From Vibrio stylophorae (GTDB taxonomy: Bacteria; Pseudomonadota; Gammaproteobacteria; Enterobacterales; Vibrionaceae), in the NCBI RefSeq assembly GCF_921293875.1, contig NZ_CAKLDI010000001.1, positions 2,791,915 through 2,855,914 on the forward strand: DNA of 64,000 nt, given 5' to 3'. The notes under the pieces are model-generated. The model saw only the letters and a program-made list of their open reading frames with translations. It searched no databases and was not told where the DNA came from. This document shows positions 50,984 to 64,000 of this stretch, one piece after another (within the stretch, counting starts at the first letter, position 1; each line of letters opens with the position of its first letter). The position numbers and the translations under genes are program-made.

Positions 50984-51598
50984 TTAGTTTAGTGCGCCAT
51001 GTGCTCGAAGCAGCGCTTCAATCTGGTTGGCAAACTCAGCATAGCCATCCGCATTCAGGTGAATCATGTCCGATTTATATTCACGCTGATAAAGCAGATC
51101 CCCTAGCATGCTCGGTGCATAAACCAGATCATATCGCTCAGCGAGTGCATCATAGAGCGGCGCGGTTTTCGACATCAATTTCTTCTCAGGTACCCCAATG
51201 AGCACCACTGGCACCAACTGCGCCTGTGCGTATTCAATCATCGCCGCTAGATTTTGCTCGGTCTGCGCCGCAGATTGTTGTCGCAAAATATCATTACCAC
51301 CCATCAATAAAATCACCAATTGTGGCTGCGCTTGCTCAAAATTTTGCGCAAAACGTGCGAGCCCCTGCGCGGTGGTTTCACCAGAGACGCCGGCCGCCAC
51401 CACATTGAGCCCAGTATTGCGCGCCAACACAGCGGGATAGCTTTGCTCAGCTGATGCGCCCACACCGGCAGTTAAACTATCGCCAAAAGCCAACACGGTA
51501 TCACCCGCCAATAAAGGGTTTAAACGCGGCTGCGGTTCACTACAACCAAGCAATCCAGTGAAAACAAAAATCAGGGGAATCCAATAACGCATCAGCAT
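50984..51598 (-). CDS. GDSL/SGNH esterase lipoprotein, TesA-like
   Basis: 204 aa. MLMRYWIPLIFVFTGLLGC is a lipoprotein signal (lipobox LLG|C), so the enzyme is membrane-anchored outside the cytoplasm rather than soluble periplasmic like E. coli TesA. SGNH blocks are intact: FGDSLTAG (nucleophile Ser), GVSGETTAQG, MGGNDILRQ and DMIHLNADGYAEFA with catalytic Asp and His; the usual Pro after His is Leu here. The family hydrolyses thioesters, aryl esters and lysophospholipids. Two close ATGs (51598, 51592) are possible starts. Confidence 0.88.
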   Translation of the reverse strand: MLMRYWIPLIFVFTGLLGCSEPQPRLNPLLAGDTVLAFGDSLTAGVGASAEQSYPAVLARNTGLNVVAAGVSGETTAQGLARFAQNFEQAQPQLVILLMGGNDILRQQSAAQTEQNLAAMIEYAQAQLVPVVLIGVPEKKLMSKTAPLYDALAERYDLVYAPSMLGDLLYQREYKSDMIHLNADGYAEFANQIEALLRAHGALN

Positions 51599-51720
51599 GA
51601 CTCATCACAATCCAAGATAAGTGTCATCAAAACATGAATTGGTTGATGAATCATGAGCCAAGAAAAGCTTGTGTGAGATGAAAGGAAAAAAGAGATGAAA
51701 TGAACGTTTGTTAGAATGCA

Positions 51721-51750
51721 AAAAAGCCCGCTCAAAGAGCGGGCTTTTTC
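51721..51750 (-). terminator. Terminator of the tRNA operon
   Basis: AAAAAGCCCGCTC-TTTG-AGCGGGCTTTTTT on the minus strand, 7 nt after the tRNA-Pro gene. Confidence 0.9.
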
Positions 51751-51757
51751 TGAATTT

Positions 51758-51833
<76 letters not shown>

Positions 51834-51836
51834 AAA

Positions 51837-51913
51837 TGGGGTGGCTAACGAGACTCGAACTCGCGACAACTGGAATCACAATCCAGGGCTCTACCAACTG
51901 AGCTATAGCCACC
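51837..51913 (-). tRNA. tRNA-His (GTG)
   Basis: Anticodon GTG in ATTGTGATT; CCA encoded; the extra 5' G (-1) needed for histidyl-tRNA synthetase is present in the gene. Confidence 0.95.
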
Positions 51914-51934
51914 ATAATTTTTCTACCGGAGTTT

Positions 51935-52011
<77 letters not shown>

Positions 52012-52027
52012 TTTGCCCTGTCGGCGG

Positions 52028-52100
52028 ATGGGGATATTACGGATATCGCCCCCCCGCGTCTAGTCTTTTTTTCGATTTTTTTTGCAAAAACCTTTCGCTT
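52028..52100 (-). promoter_or_regulatory. Probable stable-RNA promoter of the tRNA operon
   Basis: The minus strand has A-tracts, a TTGCAA-like -35, a TAGAC-like -10 and then an unusual run of G's (CGCGGGGGGGCG) before the start of the transcript, as in stringently controlled promoters. Box positions are approximate. Confidence 0.45.
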
Positions 52101-52227
52101 GCTGCGTTTTTCATCACCTCGCAGAAAAAATCAGCGAAATGAGCAAATCCCCGCCGAGTGAATATACTCAAAGAAGGGTTCCAGCAGAGAACACAGTAAG
52201 CCTACTGAGGATCACAGGGAAGTACAA

Positions 52228-52677
52228 GTGACTATGACAAAGAGATACGGAAAGACTCACACATCAAACAGATTTTTGATACAAGCGCTTTTGGCGATCA
52301 CAGGTTTGTGTATGGTGCCCTCGGCGCAAACACAAACCGCGCAAGATGCCGATCTAATTGAACGAATTCGCCCCATCGGCCAAATTTATGTCGCGGGTGA
52401 AGTGGAATTAGTGACCGCCGCACCTGAGGTGATTCCCACCACAGGACTAGAAGTCTATGAACAGTTTTGTGGTGCTTGTCATCAGGCGGGCATTGCGGGC
52501 GCCCCTATGATTGGCGATCAAGCCGCCTGGGCCCCTCGACTCGCCAAGGGAAAAGAGACACTCTACCAACATGCCATTGGCGGCTTTAATGCAATGCCAG
52601 CCAAGGGCGGCTGCAACAATTGTGATGATGCTTTGATTGTAGAGGCGGTGGACCACCTATTGGCGGCCCTTCCCTAA
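52228..52677 (+). CDS. Cytochrome c5 family protein
   Basis: 149 aa. An N-terminal signal (LIQALLAITGLCMVPSAQTQ) exports it to the periplasm. A single haem site CGACH is followed by the methionine ligand in FNAMPAKGGC, and the extra cysteine pair CNNC is characteristic of cytochrome c5. These monohaem proteins carry electrons to terminal oxidases or reductases. AGGGA sits 7 nt before the GTG at 52228 and 13 nt before the ATG at 52234, so GTG is the better start by spacing. Confidence 0.9.
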   Translation: MTMTKRYGKTHTSNRFLIQALLAITGLCMVPSAQTQTAQDADLIERIRPIGQIYVAGEVELVTAAPEVIPTTGLEVYEQFCGACHQAGIAGAPMIGDQAAWAPRLAKGKETLYQHAIGGFNAMPAKGGCNNCDDALIVEAVDHLLAALP

Positions 52678-52692
52678 ATTTAAAGCGAATAC

Positions 52693-54711
52693 TTAGTCTT
52701 TTTTAAACATGGCGCGCAGGTTGGCAATGTGCGCCTTTCCTTTTTCCATGCGCTCTTCTTGAGTTTGCTGCGGTTTTTTACGCTGCCAGTCGAGATCGTC
52801 TTGGGGAAGCTCCTCCAAAAAACGACTCGGTGTGGGCTTAATCAATTCACCATATTGGCGACGCTCACGGCAAAGGGTAAAGGTCAACTCACGCTGCGCA
52901 CGGGTGATCCCCACATAAGCGAGGCGACGCTCCTCTTCAACATTCTCTTCATCAATGCTGGTTTGGTGCGGCAAAATACCCTCTTCCATCCCGACCAAAT
53001 AGACAAAGGGGAATTCCAAACCCTTGGATGCATGTAGCGTCATCAGTTGCACCTGATCGCTGTCATCTTCATCCTCACCGCGTTCCATCATATCGCGTAG
53101 CGTGAGGCGCTGGACCACTTCCTTCAGCGTTTTCACCTCTTGGTCATAGTTATCACCTTCCAGGTCTGCGGTGATCCAACTATAGAGATCTGAGACGTTT
53201 TTCATCCGCATCTCAGCAGCCTTAGGGCTTGATGAGGTTTCGTAAAGCCAATCTTCATAGTTGATATCGCGTACCAACTGACGCACAGCGGCAACACTAT
53301 CACCGCGCTCAAGCTGATCGGCCAATTCCACCACCCAGCGCGTAAAACGGCGTAAAGACTCTAAACCGCGACCAGATAGGTGCTGCTCTAATCCCAGCTC
53401 AAAGCTGGCTTCAAACAAGCTCTTTTGTCGCATGTTGGCGTAGGTGCCGAGTTTTTCTAAGGTCACCGGACCAATTTCACGACGCGGTGTATTCACAATA
53501 CGCAAAAAGGCATTGTCATCGTCATGGTTGGTCAGCACCCGTAGGTACGCCATGATGTCTTTGATTTCAGCGCGCGAGAAAAACGAAGTACCGCCAGTGA
53601 TCTTGTAGGGAATACGGTTTTGCGTCAGGGCTTTCTCAAACAGCCGAGACTGGTGATTACCACGATACAAAATGGCGTAGTCTCGATAATTGGTTTTGCG
53701 CATAAAACGATGCGCAATCATCTCACCCACCACGCGCTCCGCTTCGTCTTCCTCATCCTTGGTTTGCATCACTTTAAGCATTTCACCATCAGGCAAGGCT
53801 GAGAACAGGGTTTTCTCAAACACGTGCGGGTTATTAGCAATCAAAATGTTGGCGCTGCGCAAAATACGCGAGGTAGAACGGTAGTTCTGTTCAAGCTTAA
53901 TCACTTTCAGCGCAGGGAAATCTTGCTGCAATAACACCAAGTTTTGTGGACGCGCACCACGCCAAGAGTAGATCGACTGGTCATCATCACCAACCACGGT
54001 AAATCGAGCACGCTCACCCACCAGTAAACGCACCAATTCATATTGGCTGGTGTTGGTGTCTTGGTACTCATCCACAAGTAAATAGCGAATTCGATTTTGC
54101 CAGCGCTCACGCACCTCTTGATTGGTTTTCAGCAAAATCACCGGCATCAAAATAAGATCATCAAAATCCAGAGCGTTATAAGCTTTCATCTGACGCTGAT
54201 ATGCGTCATACAAAAATGCAAAGAGTTGAGCTTGCTCGCCTTGTGCCTGCGCTTTTGCTTGCTGCGGCGTCAACATATCGTTCTTCCAATTGGAGATATG
54301 TGAAATCAGTTGGCTCAGTAAGTCTTTATCCCCTTGCAGCTGCTTTTCGGTCAGCTCTTTTAACAATGCAAGCTGGTCTTGATCGTCAAATAGAGAGAAG
54401 TTGGCCTTTAATCCCAGCAGTTTATGTTCACGACGAATGATGTTGAGACCTAGGGTATGAAAGGTGGAGACCACCAAGCCGCGGCTCTCTTTACGGCCAA
54501 GGGTTTGGCCGACACGCTCTTTCATCTCGCGCGCGGCTTTATTGGTAAAGGTGACCGCTGCAATATGACGCGGCAACATGCCACACTGCTGCACCAAATA
54601 AGCGATTTTATTGGTGATTACTCGGGTTTTACCTGAGCCTGCACCAGCCAGCACCAAACAGGGACCACTGACATATTTTACCGCTTCATTTTGGGCTGGA
54701 TTCAGTTGCAT
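52693..54711 (-). CDS. rep: ATP-dependent DNA helicase Rep
   Basis: 672 aa, matching E. coli Rep (673). The start is the ATG at 54711 ([20 protein letters not shown]), with AAGG upstream; the frame extends 30 codons further. SF1A motifs are [57 protein letters not shown] and YVGITRA. The short C-terminus and the wording of the N-terminus distinguish it from UvrD. It removes proteins ahead of replication forks. Confidence 0.96.
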   Translation of the reverse strand: MQLNPAQNEAVKYVSGPCLVLAGAGSGKTRVITNKIAYLVQQCGMLPRHIAAVTFTNKAAREMKERVGQTLGRKESRGLVVSTFHTLGLNIIRREHKLLGLKANFSLFDDQDQLALLKELTEKQLQGDKDLLSQLISHISNWKNDMLTPQQAKAQAQGEQAQLFAFLYDAYQRQMKAYNALDFDDLILMPVILLKTNQEVRERWQNRIRYLLVDEYQDTNTSQYELVRLLVGERARFTVVGDDDQSIYSWRGARPQNLVLLQQDFPALKVIKLEQNYRSTSRILRSANILIANNPHVFEKTLFSALPDGEMLKVMQTKDEEDEAERVVGEMIAHRFMRKTNYRDYAILYRGNHQSRLFEKALTQNRIPYKITGGTSFFSRAEIKDIMAYLRVLTNHDDDNAFLRIVNTPRREIGPVTLEKLGTYANMRQKSLFEASFELGLEQHLSGRGLESLRRFTRWVVELADQLERGDSVAAVRQLVRDINYEDWLYETSSSPKAAEMRMKNVSDLYSWITADLEGDNYDQEVKTLKEVVQRLTLRDMMERGEDEDDSDQVQLMTLHASKGLEFPFVYLVGMEEGILPHQTSIDEENVEEERRLAYVGITRAQRELTFTLCRERRQYGELIKPTPSRFLEELPQDDLDWQRKKPQQTQEERMEKGKAHIANLRAMFKKD

Positions 54712-55123
54712 TGACGCGCCTTCTTTCGCTAATGGATGATGATTTAAAACCGCAGCATTGTAACGCGGTGCCCTGATTTGTCCATTTCCCAGCCATCCCA
54801 TCCATACTCATAGATCTGAGTCAGTCCGCTTAGATGCAAGGAGGTCAAAGGATGATTGAAATCATCTCAGCATAATTCATCTTGGATAAGCTGGAGCCAA
54901 CTCGCAATATCACCCAGCACGACAGCTAGGAGTATCACGACAAAAGATCGCACTCTTGCTGTTATCAATATTCTCATTCGATTGCGCTTCGCGACGATTA
55001 TCGCAAAGGCGAATCTACATCAAAGCGAGTCACCCACGACCCTTTTTATTCCGCGATGAATTACCTACAATGCTTAACAAATATAATTCATGGGCCTTGT
55101 GCCCCACCATGAGGAATTTGCCC
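54712..55123. other. Divergent region between rep and ubiK
   Basis: 412 bp with no convincing gene. A perfect inverted repeat GATGATT-GA-AATCATC lies at 54851-54866. A -10-like TACAAT at 55066-55071 may serve ubiK. I see no clear -35 for it. Confidence 0.55.
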
Positions 55124-55378
55124 ATGTTTGACCCGAAAAAATTGGAACAAATCGCCAAACAGATTCACGAGTCGATGCCACAACCCGTCAAAGAGCTGGG
55201 TAAAGATGTGGAGCAAAAGGTGCGCCAGGTCATTCAAAACCAACTTGGCAAACTAGATATGGTCAACCGCGAAGAGTTTGATGTGCAAACTCAGGTGCTC
55301 TTACGTACCCGCCAAAAACTCAATGACCTAGAGAAAAAGCTCGCAGAACTTGAAAGTAAATTAGTGGATAAAGCCTAA
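55124..55378 (+). CDS. ubiK: Ubiquinone biosynthesis accessory factor UbiK
   Basis: 84 aa from the ATG at 55124, with GAGGAA 7 nt upstream; a long upstream open frame has no support. [20 protein letters not shown] is the family start. The C-terminal half is a coiled coil ([21 protein letters not shown]). UbiK (formerly YqiC) trimerises and assists UbiJ in the aerobic ubiquinone-synthesis complex. It is convergent with ilvC. Confidence 0.92.
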   Translation: MFDPKKLEQIAKQIHESMPQPVKELGKDVEQKVRQVIQNQLGKLDMVNREEFDVQTQVLLRTRQKLNDLEKKLAELESKLVDKA

Positions 55379-55449
55379 GCATCTTAACTAGCTGCTAATA
55401 GATACAAACTACGAACAACAACAAACCGTTCAATCAGCGTGTAAAAATG

Positions 55450-55482
55450 AAAAAGCCCCAAACAAAGTTCGGGGCTTTTTGC
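55450..55482. terminator. Bidirectional terminator between ubiK and ilvC
   Basis: AAAAAGCCCC-AAACAAAGTT-CGGGGCTTTTT stem with A and T tracts. Confidence 0.85.
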
Positions 55483-55498
55483 ATTCAAAGCAGCGTGA

Positions 55499-56983
55499 TT
55501 AATCACCAACAGCGATGCGTTTCATGTCTGTCATATAACCGCGAAGTTCTTCGCCGATATATTCAACTGGGTGATTACGGATCACTTCGTTCACGTGAAT
55601 CAAAGTTGCGTTGTCCACTTGGTTTGATGCATTGCCCAAACCTTTACCAATCACATCGGTACCAACTTTTGGCATAAATTGATCGCGAAGCAGCGGTGTT
55701 GCAACATTAGCGAATAGGTAGTTACCGTATTCAGCTGTATCAGAGATCACCACGTTCATTTCATAGAGACGCTTACGCGCAATGGTGTTGGCGATCAATG
55801 GAAGCTCGTGAAGTGATTCATAGTAAGCTGACTCATCAATGATGCCAGATGCAGTCATCGCTTCAAATGCAAGCTCAACCCCTGCGCGAACCATAGCAAC
55901 CATCAAAATACCGTTATCAAAGTACTCTTGCTCGCTGATCTTCGCATCAGTCACAGGATAGTTTTCAAAGGCAGTTTCGCCAGTTTCTTTGCGCCAGTTC
56001 AGTAGGTTCACATCATCATTGGCCCAGTCAGCCATCATGGTGCTTGAGAACTCACCAACAATGATGTCATCCATATGCTTGTTATAGAGCGGACGCATCA
56101 ACTCTTTCAACTCTTCAGAAAGTTCAAATGCTTTGACTTTTGCAGGGTTAGAAAGGCGATCCATCATATGAGTGATACCACCAAACTTCAGCGCTTCAGT
56201 AATGGTTTCCCAGCCGTATTGCAGCAATTTACCTGCGTAACCAGCATCAATGCCTTCTGCAACCATCTTCTCAAAGCAAACAATTGAACCAGCTTGAAGC
56301 ATGCCACATAGAATGGTTTGTTCGCCCATCAGGTCAGATTTTACTTCTGCAACAAATGAAGACTCAAGACAACCAGCACGATGACCACCTGTTGCAGCCG
56401 CCCATGCTTTGGCGATATCCCAACCTTCACCTTTTGGATCGTTTTCTGGGTGAACTGCAATCAGTGTTGGTACGCCAAAACCACGCTTATACTCTTCGCG
56501 CACTTCAGTACCTGGACACTTAGGTGCAACCATCACAACCGTGATGTCTTTACGAATCTGCATGCCTTCTTCAACAATGTTGAAGCCATGGGAATAACCC
56601 AAAGCGGCACCTTGCTTCATCAATGGCATAACGGTTTCAACGACATTGGTGTGTTGCTTATCAGGTGTTAGGTTCACAACAAGGTCTGCTTGTGGAATCA
56701 AGGTTTCGTAGCTACCTACTTCAAAACCATTGTCTTTGGCGTTTTTAAATGATTGACGCTGCTCATCAATCGCAGCTTGGCGAAGCGCATAGGCCACATC
56801 CAAGCCAGAATCACGCATGTTCAAACCTTGGTTCAAACCTTGCGCGCCACAACCAACGATCACCACTTTTTTACCTTTTAGGTAATCAGCTTCTGTCGCA
56901 AATTCGCCGCGATCCATAAAACGACAACGACCCAATTGGTCCAACTGCTGACGCAAGTTCAATGTATTGAAATAGTTAGCCAT
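55499..56983 (-). CDS. ilvC: Ketol-acid reductoisomerase, class II
   Basis: 494 aa, the long class II form of enterobacteria and Vibrio. The N-terminal NADPH fold has [21 protein letters not shown], and the duplicated C-terminal knotted domain follows with its metal-binding acidic residues. It rearranges and reduces acetolactate or acetohydroxybutyrate in the valine and isoleucine pathways. It is divergent from ilvY with 113 bp between, where IlvY is expected to bind with inducer. Confidence 0.97.
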   Translation of the reverse strand: MANYFNTLNLRQQLDQLGRCRFMDRGEFATEADYLKGKKVVIVGCGAQGLNQGLNMRDSGLDVAYALRQAAIDEQRQSFKNAKDNGFEVGSYETLIPQADLVVNLTPDKQHTNVVETVMPLMKQGAALGYSHGFNIVEEGMQIRKDITVVMVAPKCPGTEVREEYKRGFGVPTLIAVHPENDPKGEGWDIAKAWAAATGGHRAGCLESSFVAEVKSDLMGEQTILCGMLQAGSIVCFEKMVAEGIDAGYAGKLLQYGWETITEALKFGGITHMMDRLSNPAKVKAFELSEELKELMRPLYNKHMDDIIVGEFSSTMMADWANDDVNLLNWRKETGETAFENYPVTDAKISEQEYFDNGILMVAMVRAGVELAFEAMTASGIIDESAYYESLHELPLIANTIARKRLYEMNVVISDTAEYGNYLFANVATPLLRDQFMPKVGTDVIGKGLGNASNQVDNATLIHVNEVIRNHPVEYIGEELRGYMTDMKRIAVGD

Positions 56984-57096
56984 GATTTACTCCATGTAGT
57001 TCAGGCGGGCGGTATGCCCATTGCGATCATCCTAATCCAGCGCTAAGATTGCGGAAAGTGAAATATAAACAAGATATAGATGCATTAATCGCAATT

Positions 57097-57984
57097 ATGA
57101 ATATCAAAACACTGCAACTGTTTCTGCATCTATGTGATAGCCGAAACTTCGGACAAACCGCGCAGCAGATGCACACCAGTCCATCCGCGTTAAGTCGAAT
57201 TATTCAACGATTGGAAGCGGATATTGGCCAAAGCCTGTTCTTACGTGATAACCGCAAAGTCCTGCTGACAGCTGCAGGTAAGCAGTTACTTCCTCACGCA
57301 CAACGGATTGTTCAGGAATGGCAACAAGCCAAACTCAATCTGGAACAAAGTAAGGATTTACTGACTGGTGAGCTCTCGCTGTTCTGTTCAGTCACCGCCA
57401 GTTATAGTCATTTACCTCAGCTACTAAATAGTTTTCGGCAGCTTCATCCACAGATTGAAATTAAGCTCAGCACAGGCGATCCAGCGCAAGCCATTGAAGT
57501 CATACAACATGATCAGGCTGATATTGCGATTGCAGCAAAGCCCGCGCATTTACCAGAACCATTGGCATTTACTCAAATTGGCCAGATTCCGCTATCAGTG
57601 ATTATTCCTGCAGGTACCTGTGGGTTTAGTGAGCACTTACAGTTGGGACAAATTGACTGGCAGCAAGTGCCGTTTATTGTGCCGGAAAGTGGCACCGCTC
57701 GTGAGCGAGCCAATGATTGGTTCCAGCAACAAAATATTCAACCCAATATCTATGCACAGATCGCAGGACATGAAGCGATTGTCAGTATGGTTGCGCTAGG
57801 CTTTGGTGTTGGGATTGCGCCCGATGTGGTGATTCAAAACAGCCCTATGAAACAGCACGTACAACGTGTAAGCGGAGAGGAAATCCCGCCCTTTGAACTG
57901 GGCCTTTGCTGCAAGAAGAGTCGCTTGAAGAATCCTCGATTAAACGCTTTTTGGCATCTCTTTGCCAGTCAGTCTGAACTATAG
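57097..57984 (+). CDS. ilvY: LysR-type activator of ilvC
   Basis: 295 aa from the ATG at 57097 (MNIKTLQLFLHLCDSRNFGQ), where the winged helix-turn-helix begins; an in-frame start 16 codons earlier is not needed. DNA-recognition helix around TSPSALSRIIQRLEADIG. A LysR substrate-binding domain follows (about 92-290). It activates ilvC when bound to acetolactate-type inducers and usually represses itself. Divergence from ilvC is the classical arrangement. Confidence 0.95.
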   Translation: MNIKTLQLFLHLCDSRNFGQTAQQMHTSPSALSRIIQRLEADIGQSLFLRDNRKVLLTAAGKQLLPHAQRIVQEWQQAKLNLEQSKDLLTGELSLFCSVTASYSHLPQLLNSFRQLHPQIEIKLSTGDPAQAIEVIQHDQADIAIAAKPAHLPEPLAFTQIGQIPLSVIIPAGTCGFSEHLQLGQIDWQQVPFIVPESGTARERANDWFQQQNIQPNIYAQIAGHEAIVSMVALGFGVGIAPDVVIQNSPMKQHVQRVSGEEIPPFELGLCCKKSRLKNPRLNAFWHLFASQSEL

Positions 57985-57993
57985 AACAGATAT

Positions 57994-58022
57994 AAAAAAG
58001 GCCGCATGCGCGGCCTTTTTTA
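57994..58022 (+). terminator. Terminator of ilvY
   Basis: AAAAAAGGCCGC-ATGC-GCGGCCTTTTTT. Confidence 0.88.
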
Positions 58023-58090
58023 TAACTTTTGTTCGTATCAATCGTACTTAATTCAAGAGTGCACGTTAAATCTTAAAAAATTGAAGACGA

Positions 58091-58124
58091 AAAAAAGCCC
58101 TTCACTTTCGTGAAGGGCTTTTTC
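58091..58124 (-). terminator. Terminator of the second rRNA operon
   Basis: AAAAAGCCCTTCAC-GAAA-GTGAAGGGCTTTTTTT on the minus strand, 9 nt after 5S. It differs in sequence from the first operon's terminator. Confidence 0.9.
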
Positions 58125-58133
58125 GAATTTGAA

Positions 58134-58250
58134 GCCTGGCGGTGACCTACTCTCACATGGGGAAGCCCCACACTACCATCGGCGCAGCTGCGTTTCACTT
58201 CTGAGTTCGGCATGGAATCAGGTGGGTCCACAGCGCTATGGCCGCCAAGC
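58134..58250 (-). rRNA. rrf: 5S ribosomal RNA
   Basis: Same sequence as the copy at 29774-29890. Confidence 0.95.
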
Positions 58251-58346
58251 AAATTTGTTAAATCTGGAAAGCTTTATTCGACTAGTTCTTGCTTCGTTCT
58301 CAACACAATCAAGCTTGTGTACGTAAAACCCTCTTGGGTGTTGTAT

Positions 58347-61235
<2,889 letters not shown>

Positions 61236-61408
61236 ATACAACCCGAAGAGGGCTATATGAACAGTCACCAAGATTTCTAGTTTTCGCCGTACTCAAGACA
61301 CTTGATTGTGTTTTTGAGAACTCGTTTATTCATATGGGTATATGAATAAACATTTTTAGTTATTCATTGAACTTACATTCAAATGAATTTACTAGTCAGC
61401 TTTCCAAA

Positions 61409-61421
61409 TTTTTAAAGAGCA
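61409..61421 (-). promoter_or_regulatory. boxA element in the 16S-23S spacer
   Basis: TGCTCTTTAAAAA on the minus strand, as in the first operon. Confidence 0.72.
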
Positions 61422-61474
61422 TGTGTTTCTTTCGAAACCATTTTTAAAAGCACTTAAGCAAATGCGTTTAAAGA

Positions 61475-61550
61475 TGGTGGAGCTATGCGGGATCGAACCG
61501 CAGACCTCTTGAATGCAAATCAAGCGCTCTCCCAGCTGAGCTATAGCCCC
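61475..61550 (-). tRNA. tRNA-Ala (TGC)
   Basis: 76 nt with CCA; anticodon TGC in TTTGCATTC. The only tRNA in this spacer; the common Ile-Ala pair lacks its Ile member here. Confidence 0.95.
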
Positions 61551-61602
61551 TTAAACTTATAACCAAATCAATCTGTGTGGACACTTGTCAGTAGTCTTTA
61601 GG

Positions 61603-63155
<1,553 letters not shown>

Positions 63156-63317
63156 AAAGTTTTTTTGGTCTTTCGACCGACTCAATGAATACTGATTACA
63201 TTACTATCGTAATGTGAATTGACTGTGCCAAATCTTTCGATTTGTTTGGTCACTCAGTTCATTGATTTAAATCTTTCGACTATCAATAACGAGTGCCCAC
63301 ACAGATTGATTGGTTAC

Positions 63318-63330
63318 ATTGTTAAAGAGC
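63318..63330 (-). promoter_or_regulatory. rRNA leader boxA
   Basis: GCTCTTTAACAAT on the minus strand, identical to the first operon. Confidence 0.82.
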
Positions 63331-63368
63331 GTTGACTCAGCAGCTTTGCTGCTTGGTCAGGGCTGTGA

Positions 63369-63396
63369 ATCTTACCAGCCATCTTTCGAGAGTCAA
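63369..63396 (-). promoter_or_regulatory. rRNA operon promoter, proximal
   Basis: TTGACT - 16 bp - TAAGAT on the minus strand. Boxes and spacing equal those at 35284-35311, but the spacer sequence differs. Confidence 0.8.
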
Positions 63397-63468
63397 GCGA
63401 AAGTTTAACTTTCTTTTTCCTCTCAACACCGCGCTGTTGTTGCCGTTGCGCCGTGTCAGTGAGGTCGC

Positions 63469-63496
63469 ATTATAGGGCGCTTTGATCGGCGTGCAA
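63469..63496 (-). promoter_or_regulatory. rRNA operon promoter, distal
   Basis: TTGCAC - 16 bp - TATAAT on the minus strand, then GCGACCTC, resembling the distal promoter of the first operon. Confidence 0.8.
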
Positions 63497-63663
63497 CCCT
63501 TTTTTTGTGATTTTGATCTGTTTGGTTAAAATACCAACAACCCGTGCTTTTTTAGGCCAATTTCTGCTGATTCCAGCGGCATTCACCCTAATATTGCACC
63601 TTGCATCATTACTCTTTGACGCTACCATGAGCGCCAGCAACTTAAATATTTACTGTGATTAAA

Positions 63664-63906
63664 ATGAAAAATGCAGATCATTTCCTGGCAGCAGAGGGAT
63701 TACGTTGTCCAGAGCCCGTTATGATGGTGAGAAAAACCATTCGTAAGATGAACGATGGCGAGACTTTGTTGATTACCGCGGATGACCCATCAACGACACG
63801 CGACATTCCCAGCTTTTGTCGCTTTATGGATCACACCTTGCTTGAGTCGCAAACGGAAAACCTGCCCTTTCACTATTTAATCCAGAAAGGACAAGTAAGC
63901 GCATAG
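63664..63906 (+). CDS. tusA: Sulfur carrier protein TusA
   Basis: 80 aa from the ATG at 63664; a GTG three codons earlier is possible, and no strong ribosome site is seen. The sulfur-carrying Cys is in [15 protein letters not shown] (about residue 16), and [18 protein letters not shown] is the family's second block. TusA receives sulfur from IscS and passes it to TusBCD for 2-thiouridine in tRNA. It is divergent from the rRNA operon and followed by a terminator. Confidence 0.94.
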   Translation: MKNADHFLAAEGLRCPEPVMMVRKTIRKMNDGETLLITADDPSTTRDIPSFCRFMDHTLLESQTENLPFHYLIQKGQVSA

Positions 63907-63956
63907 CGCAACCATCTTAATCTATCGTCTTTTCTATATTGCTATATAGAGGGAAG

Positions 63957-63986
63957 AAAAAAGGCAGGGAATACTCCCTGCCTTTT
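63957..63986 (+). terminator. Terminator of tusA
   Basis: AAAAAGGCAGGGA-ATAC-TCCCTGCCTTTTG. Confidence 0.87.
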
Positions 63987-64000
63987 GTTTATTCATTGCC

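Larger units (their letters stand above)
63156..63663. other. Leader and promoter region of the second rRNA operon and tusA upstream region
   Basis: 508 bp without a supported protein gene. It holds boxA and two rRNA promoters (listed separately). The tusA promoter must lie near 63500-63650 but is not clear. Confidence 0.75.

Noticed and set aside
56984-57096. IlvY operator boxes between ilvC and ilvY
   Set aside because: TTGC/GCAA-like half-sites occur, but I could not pair them into the tandem operators with confidence, so no site is listed.
63628-63663. Short ORF beginning [11 protein letters not shown] before tusA
   Set aside because: Eleven codons only, with no ribosome site or conservation evidence.

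Overview
This is a 64 kb piece of a gammaproteobacterial main chromosome, most likely Vibrionaceae. The 16S genes carry Vibrio-type stretches. The gene blocks cyaA/cyaY/lptM/lysA/dapF/DUF484/xerC/uvrD, hemCDXY, hemG-trkH-yigZ/fadBA, rpoH/ftsXEY/rsmD and ilvC/ilvY have the conserved gammaproteobacterial order. I cannot name the genus. Base composition is moderate in most of the window, but the first 4.7 kb are clearly A+T-richer and look like a transferred surface-polysaccharide cluster that continues beyond the left edge.

Left end (1-4471, all minus strand): an RfaH-family antiterminator gene carrying two compensating frameshifts, an ops/JUMPstart element, then rmlB, rmlA, a 3,4-ketoisomerase (FdtA/QdtA), a GNAT acetyltransferase and a sugar aminotransferase. 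Together they would make dTDP-3-acetamido-3,6-dideoxyhexose (Fuc3NAc or Qui3NAc). 4764-12810: a maltose O-acetyltransferase-like gene, a degenerate EAL-HDOD protein, rhtB, pldB, a YjiH-type membrane protein, a small lipoprotein, a COG3650-type secreted protein, a DTW-domain tRNA modifier and a GNAT enzyme. 12851-24561: uvrD, a four-gene bufferin-type copper-peptide (RiPP) cluster on the opposite strand where yigB normally sits, then xerC, DUF484, dapF, lysA, lptM, cyaY and cyaA. 24924-29481: hemCDXY and a small SemiSWEET-type transporter.

Two rRNA operons (29661-35554 and 58126-63496) lie in the same orientation on the minus strand and are nearly identical. They differ by a single base in 16S and, on spot comparison, a single base in 23S. 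Their spacer tRNAs differ (Glu-Lys-Val versus Ala only) and so do their promoter regions. Between them lie hemG, trkH, yigZ, fadBA, rpoH, ftsX, ftsE, ftsY, rsmD, yhhL, a DUF3332 lipoprotein, a BaiN/YhiN flavoprotein, a MarC-type protein, ycdX, a lipoprotein GDSL esterase, a tRNA Arg-His-Pro operon, a cytochrome c5, rep, ubiK, ilvC and ilvY. tusA follows at the right edge. If rRNA operons point away from the origin, as is usual, oriC lies to the right of this window.

The observations most worth following up are the bufferin locus embedded in the xerC-uvrD block, and the polysaccharide cluster that carries its own frameshifted rfaH just upstream of an ops site. Others are the mixed specificity residues of the ketoisomerase, the near-perfect CRP site between cyaA and hemC, and the structured leader before bufA.
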